Source: an uncultured Ruminococcus sp. (lineage in GTDB: Bacteria > Bacillota > Clostridia > Oscillospirales > Ruminococcaceae). Taken from it: DNA of 64,000 nt. The notes under the pieces were generated by a model, which saw nothing but the letters and a program-made list of their open reading frames with translations, did not search any database and had not been told where the DNA came from. The DNA lies in contig CAJTYV010000011.1 in the NCBI GenBank assembly GCA_910584195.1, forward strand, positions 4,255-68,254. The letters run 5' to 3'. The position numbers and the translations under genes are program-made. Below, one piece after another: positions 16,579 to 26,095 of the stretch (positions are counted from its first letter, which is position 1; each line of letters starts with the position of its first letter).

Positions 16579-18126
16579 ATGAAAAGGAAAAAGTTGATCG
16601 CAGGCATGACGGCTTTTCTGCTCATTTGCGGAGCTTTGCCTGCTGCTGAATGTGCCGGCATAAACTTTGAAAAATTGATTTCCGCTTCGGCGGCGGAAGA
16701 ATTGGAAGTTGTCGAAAATGGCGCAACGTCTGACGGTTTTGTCTATGACATTTACGGAACAATGGAATGGGACGATATAATAAACGACGTTGTTATCCGT
16801 ACACGGGAGTATGCTGTTATTACCGGATATGACGGTTCTGAAAGCTCAATCGAAATTCCTGCAAAAATTGTTGGTTTACCTGTAACTAAGATTGCCGAAT
16901 TTGCTTTTTCCAACAATAGTGTTATTTCAAGCGTTAAGATCAATGAAAATATTACAGCGATCGGCTATGGAGCTTTTATTGGCTGCGAAAATCTTTCTGA
17001 AATAAATATTCCCGAAAGTGTTGCATATATTGAATCGTCGACATTCAGCGTCTGTCCGAAACTGACCTCCTTAACTATTCCTGACAGTGTTCTTTCCATT
17101 GGATATGGCGCGTTTGAGGGAGATAGTGCGCTTACAAGTATAAAGCTTCCAAAGAATCTTAAAACTATAGACGATTCTTTGTTTAGCGGCTGCGGTAGTT
17201 TAACAAGCGTAAATATACCTGAAAATGTAACTTCGATCGGAAATGATGCGTTTAGAGGATGTACCGCTTTAACTGAAATAACTATTCCTTCAAAAGTAAC
17301 ATCTATCGGCGAAAATGCCTTTGCGGGTTGTATACATCTTACGGAGGCAAATCTGCCTAACGGAATCAAGTCAATTGGTTATTGGGCTTTTGGGGAATGT
17401 TCAAGTCTTACAGAGTTTACTTTTCCCGAAACTGTCACAAGTATAAGCGACTATACGTTATATAGCTGCACGAGCCTAACTTCTGTTACCATTCCGAACA
17501 GTATTAAGAAGATAGGCGACGGCGCTTTTTACAATTGTATAAGCCTTCCGGAAGTCGATATACCCGATTCTGTCAAGTCGATAGGAGCATGCGCTTTTTA
17601 TAGTTGTGAGTCTCTCAAGGAAATAACTATTCCGCCGTCGATAACAAGCATTCCCGAGGGCACCTTTGATAGTTGTTCAGCGCTTAAAAAAGTAAATATT
17701 CCGGATTCTGTAACTACTATAAATGCAGGCAGTTTTCAGTATTGTGAAAGTCTTAGAGAAATAACGATTCCCGCTTCGGTTAAACAAATCGGCGAAAAGG
17801 CTTTGGGGTATAATCGTTTTGTGCTGGTCGATGGCGCGGTGAGAGACGGCGAATTAACAATATACGGTCATAAAGGTACGGCTGCCGAAACTTATGCAAA
17901 CGAAAACGATTGTACATTCGTTGACCTTGACGCTCCGCAAACAATAGCCGGAGATATAAATTCGGACGGTAAAGCGAATATAGCCGATGCGGTTCTTCTG
18001 CAAAAGTATCTTCTTGCCGCAGAGAAGTTCACGCAAGCGCAGTATGAAGCTGCCGACTGTAACGGAGACGGTTCTGTCGATGCGTTTGACATGGTATCCA
18101 TGAGACGTATTATTACAAAAAAGTGA
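16579..18126 (+). CDS. Secreted BspA-like leucine-rich repeat protein with C-terminal dockerin
   Basis: 515 residues from the ATG after AAAGGGG. Signal peptide about 1-25, then LRR_5 repeats (about 85-415) of the form LTSVTIPxSVxxIGxxAFxxC, about 14 copies. After a short linker comes a type I dockerin: GDINSDGKANIADAVLLQKYL and CNGDGSVDAFDMVSMRRI, with paired calcium-binding loops. The dockerin should attach it to a scaffoldin cohesin. BspA-like repeats usually mediate binding to proteins, other cells or surfaces, so this is a non-catalytic cellulosomal subunit. Its substrate is unknown. It is divergent from an XRE regulator. Confidence 0.92.
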   Translation: MKRKKLIAGMTAFLLICGALPAAECAGINFEKLISASAAEELEVVENGATSDGFVYDIYGTMEWDDIINDVVIRTREYAVITGYDGSESSIEIPAKIVGLPVTKIAEFAFSNNSVISSVKINENITAIGYGAFIGCENLSEINIPESVAYIESSTFSVCPKLTSLTIPDSVLSIGYGAFEGDSALTSIKLPKNLKTIDDSLFSGCGSLTSVNIPENVTSIGNDAFRGCTALTEITIPSKVTSIGENAFAGCIHLTEANLPNGIKSIGYWAFGECSSLTEFTFPETVTSISDYTLYSCTSLTSVTIPNSIKKIGDGAFYNCISLPEVDIPDSVKSIGACAFYSCESLKEITIPPSITSIPEGTFDSCSALKKVNIPDSVTTINAGSFQYCESLREITIPASVKQIGEKALGYNRFVLVDGAVRDGELTIYGHKGTAAETYANENDCTFVDLDAPQTIAGDINSDGKANIADAVLLQKYLLAAEKFTQAQYEAADCNGDGSVDAFDMVSMRRIITKK

Positions 18127-18192
18127 TTCATTATGCTGCAATCTGCACTTGTAGTATTATGAAATAATGGGAGCATTCCTAAAAAGGACAAA

Positions 18193-18234
18193 TCAAAAAA
18201 GGTATTGCCGCACATACATGCAGCAGTACCTTTT
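18193..18234 (+). repeat. 42-bp repeat with terminator hairpin, copy 2
   Basis: Identical to 15868-15909, and similarity continues weakly downstream (TTATTCTCATTT). It lies after the BspA-like gene and ends in a T-run. Confidence 0.9.
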
Positions 18235-18270
18235 GTTCGTTTGAAACTTATTCTCATTTTGGGAAGCTTT

Positions 18271-18290
18271 AGAACCTGTATTAATAGGGA
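18271..18290 (+). repeat. Partial copy of the AGAACCTGTATTCA repeat
   Basis: AGAACCTGTATTAATAGGGA matches the left arm of the fold-back at 44851-44925. Confidence 0.6.
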
Positions 18291-18360
18291 TTATGTTGAC
18301 TGTACCATTCAAGAATATTCTTTTTATTCCGCTCATATCATAAAACGAGGGGTGATTACC

Positions 18361-20217
18361 ATGAATGAAGAGCGAAAAGAGTTTACCATAGCCCTTGCCG
18401 GGAATCCAAATGTTGGAAAATCCACAGTTTTTAACGCGCTTACGGGATTGAAGCAGCATACGGGTAACTGGGCGGGGAAAACAGTTTCCTGTGCCGAAGG
18501 AAAATTTGAATATGAAGGGATTACTTTTACATTAGCCGATATACCCGGAGCTTACTCTCTGCGCGCCGCCTCAGCGGAGGAAGAAGCTGCGAGGCAGTTT
18601 ATTATCTCGGGCAAAGCGGACGGTGCGGTCGTTGTTTGCGACGGAACGTGTCTTGAACGTAATTTGTATCTTGCCTTGCAAATAATAGAAGCTGTTCCGA
18701 AAACCGTTATCTGCGTTAACTTAATTGATGAAGCTGAAAAAAAGGGGATCACGGTAAATGCGGAAAAACTCAGCGAGCTTACAGGAGTTCCTGTAGTTCT
18801 GACTTCCGCAAGAAGCAATAAGGGACTTAATGAGCTTTGCAGTGTTCTGAAAGAGCTTATGACTGTCGAAAAAGATTCCGAAAGTATGAAAAAATATTCT
18901 GAGACAGACGATGAAAATGATGAGCAGATCGGTATTATTTCCGAAAGAGCTGCTGAAATTGCCGGAGAATCGGTTAGCTGCATAAATTCAGAGCCGCATA
19001 AGTTTGATAGGCGTCTTGATAAAATATTTCTGCGTCCGCTTACGGGAATACCGGTAATGCTGCTGCTTTTCGGAGTGGTCATGTGGATAACAGCGGTAGG
19101 CGCAAATTACCCCTCGGAACTGCTCAGCAAGGGTCTGTTTGCTCTCGGTGACATTATGTCAGAGGGACTTTTCAGCATCGGAGCGCCTGAATGGCTGGAA
19201 GGCGTATTGATACAAGGCATTTATAAGGTACTGGCATGGGTCGTTTCAGTCATGCTGCCTCCAATGGCGATTTTCTTTCCTCTCTTTACGCTCCTTGAAG
19301 ATTTCGGATATTTACCGCGTATCGCATTTAATCTTGACCGCTGCTTTAAATGTTCGGGAGCATGCGGAAAACAAGCTATTACTATGATAATGGGACTTGG
19401 CTGCAACGCTTGCGGAGTTACGGGCTGCCGTGTTATCGACTCTCCAAGGGAACGTCTTATCGCCGTCCTGACAAATGCCTTTATGCCCTGTAATGGCAGG
19501 TTTCCTACAATTATAGCTATAATTTCTATGTTTTTTGTGACTGTAAAGGGTATTTGGGGTTCGGCATTATCGGGGGCTGCTCTTTTGGGAACTATTGTTT
19601 TGGGCGTATTTCTGACGCTTTTTGCCTCTTTTGTGCTGTCAAAAACGATACTTAAGGGAACTCCGTCATCATACACTCTGGAGCTTCCTCCTTATCGTAA
19701 ACCGCAGGTCGGCAAGGTGCTGATACGTTCTTTGCTTGACAGAACTATATTTGTACTTGGCAGGGCATGTACGGCTGCTATTCCCTGCGGGTTGCTTATA
19801 TGGCTGGCAGCAAATATACATATCGGCGGAGAAACTATTTTATCGGCAGTATCAGGATTTTTCGCTCCGTTAGGGCAGCTCGTAGGGCTGGACGGAGTTA
19901 TAATAATGGCGTTTATCTTCGGTTTCCCAGCCAATGAGATAGTTGTGCCGATAATACTTATGGCTTATTTGTCACAGGGAAGCCTTGTAGAAATGAATGA
20001 TACCGCATCGCTTTATGAGCTTCTTACTGCGAACGGCTGGACGATGAGGACGGCAGTTTGCATGATTATAATGACACTTTGCCATTTCCCGTGCGCAACT
20101 ACATGTCTGACAATAAAAAAAGAAACCGGCAGTTTGAAATGGACGCTGCTCAGTATGGCGCTTCCCACCGTTGTAGGAGTACTGTTGTGTATGGCAGTAA
20201 AACTGATTTGGAGATAA
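18361..20217 (+). CDS. feoB: Ferrous iron transporter FeoB
   Basis: 618 residues. The start follows GAGGGGTG; the upstream extension is repeat-derived. N-terminal G domain: GNPNVGKST (14-22), the switch region TGNWAGKTV, DIPGAYSL as G3, and NLIDEAEKKG as G4. The membrane part has the two Gate motifs around cysteines (CSGACGKQAITMIMGLGCNAC) and about 8 to 9 helices. It imports Fe(II). It is shorter than E. coli FeoB, as in many Clostridia. No feoA lies beside it. Confidence 0.95.
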   Translation: MNEERKEFTIALAGNPNVGKSTVFNALTGLKQHTGNWAGKTVSCAEGKFEYEGITFTLADIPGAYSLRAASAEEEAARQFIISGKADGAVVVCDGTCLERNLYLALQIIEAVPKTVICVNLIDEAEKKGITVNAEKLSELTGVPVVLTSARSNKGLNELCSVLKELMTVEKDSESMKKYSETDDENDEQIGIISERAAEIAGESVSCINSEPHKFDRRLDKIFLRPLTGIPVMLLLFGVVMWITAVGANYPSELLSKGLFALGDIMSEGLFSIGAPEWLEGVLIQGIYKVLAWVVSVMLPPMAIFFPLFTLLEDFGYLPRIAFNLDRCFKCSGACGKQAITMIMGLGCNACGVTGCRVIDSPRERLIAVLTNAFMPCNGRFPTIIAIISMFFVTVKGIWGSALSGAALLGTIVLGVFLTLFASFVLSKTILKGTPSSYTLELPPYRKPQVGKVLIRSLLDRTIFVLGRACTAAIPCGLLIWLAANIHIGGETILSAVSGFFAPLGQLVGLDGVIIMAFIFGFPANEIVVPIILMAYLSQGSLVEMNDTASLYELLTANGWTMRTAVCMIIMTLCHFPCATTCLTIKKETGSLKWTLLSMALPTVVGVLLCMAVKLIWR

Positions 20218-20219
20218 GA

Positions 20220-20254
20220 CGATACCGCACAATCTTTGTGCGGCGCTGCCTTAA
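20220..20254 (+). repeat. 35-bp CCGCACAA hairpin repeat, solo copy a
   Basis: CGATACCGCACAA, TCT loop, TTGTGCGG, then CGCTGCCTTAA. Identical to the reverse complement of 24873-24907 except for the three loop bases. It lies between convergent feoB and the Na/Pi transporter gene. Confidence 0.88.
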
Positions 20255-20274
20255 GTAATCGGGATTCCTTTTTA

Positions 20275-22098
20275 TTATTTCTGAACTGTTTTTACTTCCG
20301 GACTGTCAAGTCTGGAAAAATACTGTTCCGAATACGCTTTGAATTCACGTCTGAACTTTTCGTCGTTTTCCTTTACGTCGCTCAGATAAGCGTGTATATT
20401 GGTCTTTTCATCGGTTTCTATAAGACAACCGGCAATATTGGAGCAATGATCGGAAATTCGTTCTAAGTTTGTAAGCACATCCTGAAAAATATATCCAAGC
20501 TCAACTGTGCATTCGTCGTTCTGAAGCCTGCGTATATGGCGGTTTTTCAGCTCGGTGCTGAGATTATCCACCACCTCCTCAAGCGGCTCAACTTTATGGG
20601 CGGCAGTAAGATCGTCCTCGGTATAAGCGTCAAAAGCCATGCGTATATTTTCCTCTATTGCATCGGTAATTACAGTAATTTCATTGATACACTCGGAAGA
20701 GAAGGCAATGCCTTTTTCTTTCATTTCCTGAACTGATTCTATAAGATTGACTGCATGATCGGAAATTCGTTCAAAATTGCCCACACAGTGCATCATTTTA
20801 GACATTGTACGGCTGTCTCTTCCTGTGATACTGTGCTTTGCCACTCTTACAAGATAGCTGTTTATTTTGTCCTCGTATTTATCAATAAAGTCTTCCAGGT
20901 CAATAACTCCCTGAACCGTCTTTTCATCATACTCTGACGTAAGAAGTCCGAGAGCCATATCTATAGCTTTCTTTGTTTGCTTTGCCATATCTAACGAAAC
21001 TCCGCGGCAGGCTTCTACGGCAACGCTGGGAGTTGACATAAAGCGATCGTCCAAAGCGGCAAAGGCATTTTTCTTTTCCTCTGCATCGCCTTTTTTATCG
21101 CGTATTACAATCTGGGAAATTTTTACAAGCTGCTTTGAAAATGGCATAAGCATTATAGTTGCGGCAACATTGAAAGCTGTGTGCATTGCGGCTATTCCCA
21201 TGTAGCCCGTTGGCTGCGCCATAAAGTCCCCCAATGGTGTGACAGCCTGAAGCAGCATGACCAAAGGCAAAAGGATCAGCGTACTTACGGTGTTTATGAG
21301 TACGTGTATTACGGCAACGCGTTTGGCATCTTTGCTTACTCCGATGGAAGAAATAAGGGCAGTCACGCATGTTCCGATGTTAAGTCCCATGATGATCGGC
21401 AGCGCCATTCCGTAGGTAAGGCTGTTTCCTACGGAGAAGGTCATAAGAATACCTATAGAAGCCGCCGAGCTTTGAATAATTCCCGTAAAAACAGCCCCTA
21501 CAATAACGCCGAGAAGAGGATTATTGAAAGCTGTGAGCACCTTTTGAAATTCAGGAGAGTTCGCTAACGGATCGATAGATTCTTTCATAAGATCCATGCC
21601 TGTCATAAGGACTGCAAATCCGACAAGGATACGTCCCACATCCTTTTTCTTTGCCTTTTTGCAGGTCATTATCATAAGTATGCCTGCAAGGGCAAGCAGC
21701 GGAGAAAAAGATTCCGGTTTTAACAGCTGCATAAGAAAGCTGCCTATACCGTCGCTGCCGCTGCTGTTGATACCGTTAAGACAGAGCAGCCATGCTGTAA
21801 ACGTTGTTCCGATATTTGCTCCGAAGCTGACGGCTACCGTGTCTATTAAAGCCATTATTCCCGAATTTACAAAACCCACGGTCATTACGGTCATAGCTGA
21901 AGATGACTGGATTGCAATTGTAATGACAGTTCCGAGGGTAAGCGCCATAAAAGGATTGGAGGTCATTTTTTTAAGCGCGACCTCCATTTTTCCGCCTGCA
22001 AGCTTTTCAAGTCCTGTAGACATTACGTTCATGCCATAGAGAAAAAACGCGAGTCCCCCCAGCATGGTAAATATGTTGAATACTGAAAAATCGTTCAT
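20275..22098 (-). CDS. Na/Pi cotransporter family protein with C-terminal PhoU domain
   Basis: 607 residues. Two Na_Pi_cotrans repeats (about 1-310), each with the QSSSA/QSSAA signature (TIAIQSSSAMTVM and GIIQSSAASIGIL), then a PhoU-like helical domain (about 345-570). It probably moves phosphate with sodium, and the PhoU part may tie transport to phosphate status. Eight to ten membrane helices are predicted. It has its own transcription unit, divergent from the yfmF gene. Confidence 0.92.
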   Translation of the reverse strand: MNDFSVFNIFTMLGGLAFFLYGMNVMSTGLEKLAGGKMEVALKKMTSNPFMALTLGTVITIAIQSSSAMTVMTVGFVNSGIMALIDTVAVSFGANIGTTFTAWLLCLNGINSSGSDGIGSFLMQLLKPESFSPLLALAGILMIMTCKKAKKKDVGRILVGFAVLMTGMDLMKESIDPLANSPEFQKVLTAFNNPLLGVIVGAVFTGIIQSSAASIGILMTFSVGNSLTYGMALPIIMGLNIGTCVTALISSIGVSKDAKRVAVIHVLINTVSTLILLPLVMLLQAVTPLGDFMAQPTGYMGIAAMHTAFNVAATIMLMPFSKQLVKISQIVIRDKKGDAEEKKNAFAALDDRFMSTPSVAVEACRGVSLDMAKQTKKAIDMALGLLTSEYDEKTVQGVIDLEDFIDKYEDKINSYLVRVAKHSITGRDSRTMSKMMHCVGNFERISDHAVNLIESVQEMKEKGIAFSSECINEITVITDAIEENIRMAFDAYTEDDLTAAHKVEPLEEVVDNLSTELKNRHIRRLQNDECTVELGYIFQDVLTNLERISDHCSNIAGCLIETDEKTNIHAYLSDVKENDEKFRREFKAYSEQYFSRLDSPEVKTVQK

Positions 22099-22333
22099 AA
22101 CCGCACCTCTGTTTTTTTACATTGCGAAACAAGTTTTTCTTGTCCGACAAAAATAATTATACTTTATGCAGACGTTCAGGTCAATATTATTTTGAAATAT
22201 TTTACACAGATTTTACATAAGGCGTTTTGTGAACCCAAAATTAAAAATATTAAAAATATCAAAAATATATGGTAATTTACGTTCGTTTATGTTATAATAT
22301 ATTGTATCTTTTGAAATAGGAGTGCAGCGTTTA

Positions 22334-23581
22334 ATGAATTATAAAAGAACCGAACTCGGTGAAAATATAGGTTTCACCTCGTTTGCCGACAAAAAATTCA
22401 ATACTTGTTTCGTCTGTATCTATATGATTACGGAAATGAATAAGGAAACCGTTTCCGATTATGCCGTAGCAAACAGCATAACGTCAACGGTCAATTCGCG
22501 TTTGAGAACTATCGCGGCTATGAACGAACAGCTTTCCGAGCTGTACGGCGCGCATCTTGATTCCTATGCCAACAGGAGGGGCGATTTGCAGTTCCTTACT
22601 CTTTCCGCTTCATGGCTTTCAAACCGTTATGCCATAGAGAACGAGGATATTACCGGAAAAATGCTTGAAATAATTACGGATTGCCTTTTTGAACCGCTGT
22701 TTGATGAGGATATTTTCAAACTCGGAAAAAAGAATATTCTCGATTGTATTGACGCCGAATTCAACGATAAAAGAGAATATACCATAAGCAAGGCTCGCAG
22801 TATAGCGTTTAAAGGCGAGCCGGCGGAAAATTCGAGCTGCGGAACAAGGGAAACCGCCGAAGCGGTTACTCTCGAATCGGTACGGGAAGCATATAAAAGG
22901 CTTATGGAAACGGCTCGGATAGAGATAATGTATGTTTCACCCGATGAAGAACCGAGGGTTTCGGAGCTTTTCCGTAAAAGATTTGCCGGTATCGAAAGAC
23001 ATTCCAAGACGTATAATTTTTATGCGCCCAGTCCGCTGAAAGCTTCTTCCGAACTTCTTACCGAGGAATTTGACGTAAGACAAGCGAAGATAGCCCTCAA
23101 CTTCAAATATGACGGCAGCGATACGGACGCTATGCATCTTATGTGCATTATTTTCGGCGGTACGCCAGTTTCCAAGCTGTTTGCGAATGTGCGTGAAAAG
23201 CTGAGCCTTTGCTACTACTGCGCCTGCCGTATGAACGAATTCAAAAATACTATTATAGTTGACTGCGGTGTGGAAAGAAGCAATATCGAAAAGGCTGAAG
23301 CTGAGATCATGCGTCAGCTTGAGGAGATAAAAAAAGGGAACATTACCGATGAGGAGCTGCAAAGCGCTTTGCTTGCACTTGAAAATTCCTACAGTTCATT
23401 CGGCGATACTCCGGGTTCATACGTTTCATGGTACTTTGACTGTATCTGTAAAAACAGTTATATTACGCCTTTTGAGCATATGGAAAGGCTTTTTGACGTT
23501 ACTAAGGAACGTATAGTCGCAGCGGCTAAAACGGTCAAGCTCGACAGCATATACCATATGCTTAACAAGGAGGCAGAATAA
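22334..23581 (+). CDS. yfmF: M16-family protein without the zinc motif (YfmF type)
   Basis: 415 residues from the ATG after AGGAG (22318-22322); a GTG that gives a slightly longer reading overlaps that ribosome-binding site and is less likely. M16 fold with LCYYCACRMNEFKNTIIVDCGV near the middle-to-late region, but no HxxEH. In Bacillus the YfmF/YfmH pair is linked to maturation of EF-P (5-aminopentanol), and related pairs act as two-subunit peptidases. It is directly coupled to the zinc-bearing partner by a TAATG overlap. The exact substrate is unknown. Confidence 0.85.
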   Translation: MNYKRTELGENIGFTSFADKKFNTCFVCIYMITEMNKETVSDYAVANSITSTVNSRLRTIAAMNEQLSELYGAHLDSYANRRGDLQFLTLSASWLSNRYAIENEDITGKMLEIITDCLFEPLFDEDIFKLGKKNILDCIDAEFNDKREYTISKARSIAFKGEPAENSSCGTRETAEAVTLESVREAYKRLMETARIEIMYVSPDEEPRVSELFRKRFAGIERHSKTYNFYAPSPLKASSELLTEEFDVRQAKIALNFKYDGSDTDAMHLMCIIFGGTPVSKLFANVREKLSLCYYCACRMNEFKNTIIVDCGVERSNIEKAEAEIMRQLEEIKKGNITDEELQSALLALENSYSSFGDTPGSYVSWYFDCICKNSYITPFEHMERLFDVTKERIVAAAKTVKLDSIYHMLNKEAE

Positions 23582-24855
23582 TGAGTACGAGAGAGATCAT
23601 CACATGCAGACGAACGGGAGATACCTGCGTTTATGTAAAGCACAAAAGCGGGCTTGATATTTTAATACGGGAAATGCCCGGATTCAGCTCGGTTTACGCT
23701 CTGTTCGGAACAAAATACGGCTCTATAAATACTACATTTAAGCTTGCCGCAGACAAGGATTACACCGAAGTTCCCAATGGTATCGCACATTTTCTGGAAC
23801 ATAAGCTGTTTGAGAACGAGGACTGCGGAGTTTTTGAGCTTTTTGCGAAAACGGGCGCACAGTGCAACGCGTATACCTCTTTTGATAAGACTTGTTATCT
23901 TTTTTCATGTACGAAAAACTACACGGAAAATCTGCGTATTCTTCTTGATTTTGTTCAGAAGCCTTACTTTACCGAAGAAAATGTTGATAAGGAGCAGGGC
24001 ATTATCGGTCAGGAGATACGCATGACTAACGATAATCCTGAGTGGCGAGTGCTTTTTAACATGCTGAGATGTATGTATCATTATCACCCTGTGCAGATAG
24101 ATATTGCCGGAACAGAGGAAAGCATCGCGCAGATAGATGCCGACCTGCTTTATAAGTGCTATGATACTTTTTATAATCTTAACAATATGACGCTTTCAAT
24201 TGCCGGAAACATCAGTGCGGACGATGTGCTGAAAATATGTGACGAAATGCTGCGTCCATGTGCGGATAAGGGGCTTGAAACAGTTTTCCCGAATGAACCT
24301 GCGAATATTGTTCAGTCTGAAATACGTGAAAAACAATCCGTCGGAGCATCTATTTTCCAGATGGGTTACAAGTGTGCTCCGTGTACGGAAAACTTTTTCA
24401 AAAAGGAAATGACAGCTTCTCTTGCGTTATCATATATAGGAGATGCGGCATCGGATATGTATCTTAGGCTGTTGTCGGAGGGTATCATAAATAATACTTT
24501 CAGCGGTGAGGTTTTTGCAGGCGACGGCTTTTTCTCGGCAATTTTCAGCGGCGAATCCGAATCGCCCGAAAAGGTCAGAGACGCTGTGACTGCTGAAATA
24601 AGGCGTATTGCGGCAGACGGTATTGACGAACGTGTGTTCAGCAGGATAAAGAAATCCCTCTACGGAAGTTATGTGCGTCAGCTTAACAACGTTACAGCCT
24701 TTGCGAGCGTAATGATAAACGCTCATATGGCTGGCTGCAAGCCGTTTGATCCTGTTGACATCGTTTCTGAGCTGACTTCCGCAGACGCTCTGGAATTTAT
24801 CAGAAACGAGCTTACGGAAGATAAGTTAGTTTTGTCTGTAATTGAAAAAATGTAA
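23581..24855 (+). CDS. yfmH: M16-family zinc peptidase (YfmH type)
   Basis: 424 residues. The inverted zinc-binding motif HFLEH (H70, E73, H74) is followed by the downstream glutamate region (EQGIIGQEIRMTNDNPEW). The C-terminal half is the paired M16 domain. It should form the active subunit of a heterodimer with the preceding zinc-less M16 protein. Start and stop overlap support cotranslation. Its stop is followed by a 35-bp hairpin repeat placed before lgt. Confidence 0.9.
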   Translation: MSTREIITCRRTGDTCVYVKHKSGLDILIREMPGFSSVYALFGTKYGSINTTFKLAADKDYTEVPNGIAHFLEHKLFENEDCGVFELFAKTGAQCNAYTSFDKTCYLFSCTKNYTENLRILLDFVQKPYFTEENVDKEQGIIGQEIRMTNDNPEWRVLFNMLRCMYHYHPVQIDIAGTEESIAQIDADLLYKCYDTFYNLNNMTLSIAGNISADDVLKICDEMLRPCADKGLETVFPNEPANIVQSEIREKQSVGASIFQMGYKCAPCTENFFKKEMTASLALSYIGDAASDMYLRLLSEGIINNTFSGEVFAGDGFFSAIFSGESESPEKVRDAVTAEIRRIAADGIDERVFSRIKKSLYGSYVRQLNNVTAFASVMINAHMAGCKPFDPVDIVSELTSADALEFIRNELTEDKLVLSVIEKM

Positions 24856-24872
24856 TATATCAGGCGGTTTCG

Positions 24873-24907
24873 TTAAGGCAGCGCCGCACAATATTTGTGC
24901 GGTATCG
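24873..24907 (-). repeat. 35-bp CCGCACAA hairpin repeat, solo copy b
   Basis: Reverse complement reads CGATACCGCACAA, ATA loop, TTGTGCGG, CGCTGCCTTAA. 32 of 35 bases match 20220-20254. It separates yfmH from the lgt ribosome-binding site. Confidence 0.88.
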
Positions 24908-24937
24908 CCTGGTAATACAGAAAGGACGGTAGAAAAA

Positions 24938-26095
24938 TTGAATCAAACGGAAATGATAAGCGATTATACCGAAATACGGTTTCCGAAGCTGGGGTGGGAA
25001 TTTCACATTGACCCGACTGCCTTTACTATCGGCGGCGTCAGGATACAATGGTACGGTATTATTATCGCATTGGGACTTGCCTTGGCGGTGCTGTACTGTT
25101 TTCCAAGAATGAAAAGGTTCGGTATTGATTCCGACCGTGCGGTCGATGCTGTGCTTGGCGGCGTTATCGGAGGAATTGTCGGAGCAAGGCTTTACTTCGT
25201 GCTTTCAAGCTGGGAGGACTATAAAAAGGATAGTTTTAAAGAAACGTTTCTTGCCGTTATCAATACCCGGAACGGCGGTCTTGCCATATACGGCGGAATT
25301 ATCGGCGCTCTGACAGTCGGCTTGATCATCTGCAAAATACGAAAGCTTAAGCTATTGCCAATGCTTGATATTGCGGGAATCGGTCTGCTTATTGGGCAGG
25401 GTGTCGGACGCTGGGGAAACTTCGTAAATCAGGAGGCGTTCGGTACAAATACCGATTTCGTTCTCGGTATGACCGGCGGCAGAATACAGCATGTCATAAA
25501 TGACAGCATGCAGATAGGCGGCAGCATGTATGAAAACGGACTTGAAATGCTGTGGGAAAAACCTGTTCACCCATGTTTCTTTTATGAGTCTGTATGGTGT
25601 TTGCTTGGATTTGTATTGCTTGCGTTCTGGTCTAAGAGAAGAAAGTACGATGGACAGCTTATACTTATGTACATGGCTTGGTACGGAGCGGAAAGATTCG
25701 TAGTTGAGGGACTTCGCACAGACAGCCTTATGGTTGGCAGCATTCGCATATCTCAGCTTGTTTCGGCGGTTATTTTCATTGCTTCCGTGATACTTCAGAT
25801 AGTTATAGGGTTTAAGGTAAAGAGAGATCCCGAAAGCTTCGTGCTGTACGCTTCAACGGAGGAATCCCGGCTTATTATCGAAGAATCAAGAAGAAAAAGT
25901 ATGGGCATGAAAGGCGTTGATGCCTATCGTTCCGATGAAGATGATGAAATAGGAATACTCGATGATGAGGACAACGATGGCGAAACGGAAGATCCCGATA
26001 ACATTGAAGATGACGATGAGATCGAACTTTCCGGCGATGAAAATGAAACAAAGGAAGATTTAAAGGAGGAAGATCAAAATGGCGCAGATAATTGA
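24938..26095 (+). CDS. lgt: Prolipoprotein diacylglyceryl transferase with acidic C-terminal tail
   Basis: 385 residues from a TTG start with GAAAGGA 11 bases upstream; the longer upstream reading is repeat-derived. Seven membrane helices are expected. The Lgt signature is [13 protein letters not shown], with conserved [11 protein letters not shown] and [12 protein letters not shown]. It transfers diacylglyceryl from phosphatidylglycerol to the lipobox cysteine of prelipoproteins, of which this window has several. After the last helix there is an unusual tail of about 80 residues, very rich in Asp and Glu. It overlaps folD by 17 bases. Confidence 0.93.
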   Translation: MNQTEMISDYTEIRFPKLGWEFHIDPTAFTIGGVRIQWYGIIIALGLALAVLYCFPRMKRFGIDSDRAVDAVLGGVIGGIVGARLYFVLSSWEDYKKDSFKETFLAVINTRNGGLAIYGGIIGALTVGLIICKIRKLKLLPMLDIAGIGLLIGQGVGRWGNFVNQEAFGTNTDFVLGMTGGRIQHVINDSMQIGGSMYENGLEMLWEKPVHPCFFYESVWCLLGFVLLAFWSKRRKYDGQLILMYMAWYGAERFVVEGLRTDSLMVGSIRISQLVSAVIFIASVILQIVIGFKVKRDPESFVLYASTEESRLIIEESRRKSMGMKGVDAYRSDEDDEIGILDDEDNDGETEDPDNIEDDDEIELSGDENETKEDLKEEDQNGADN

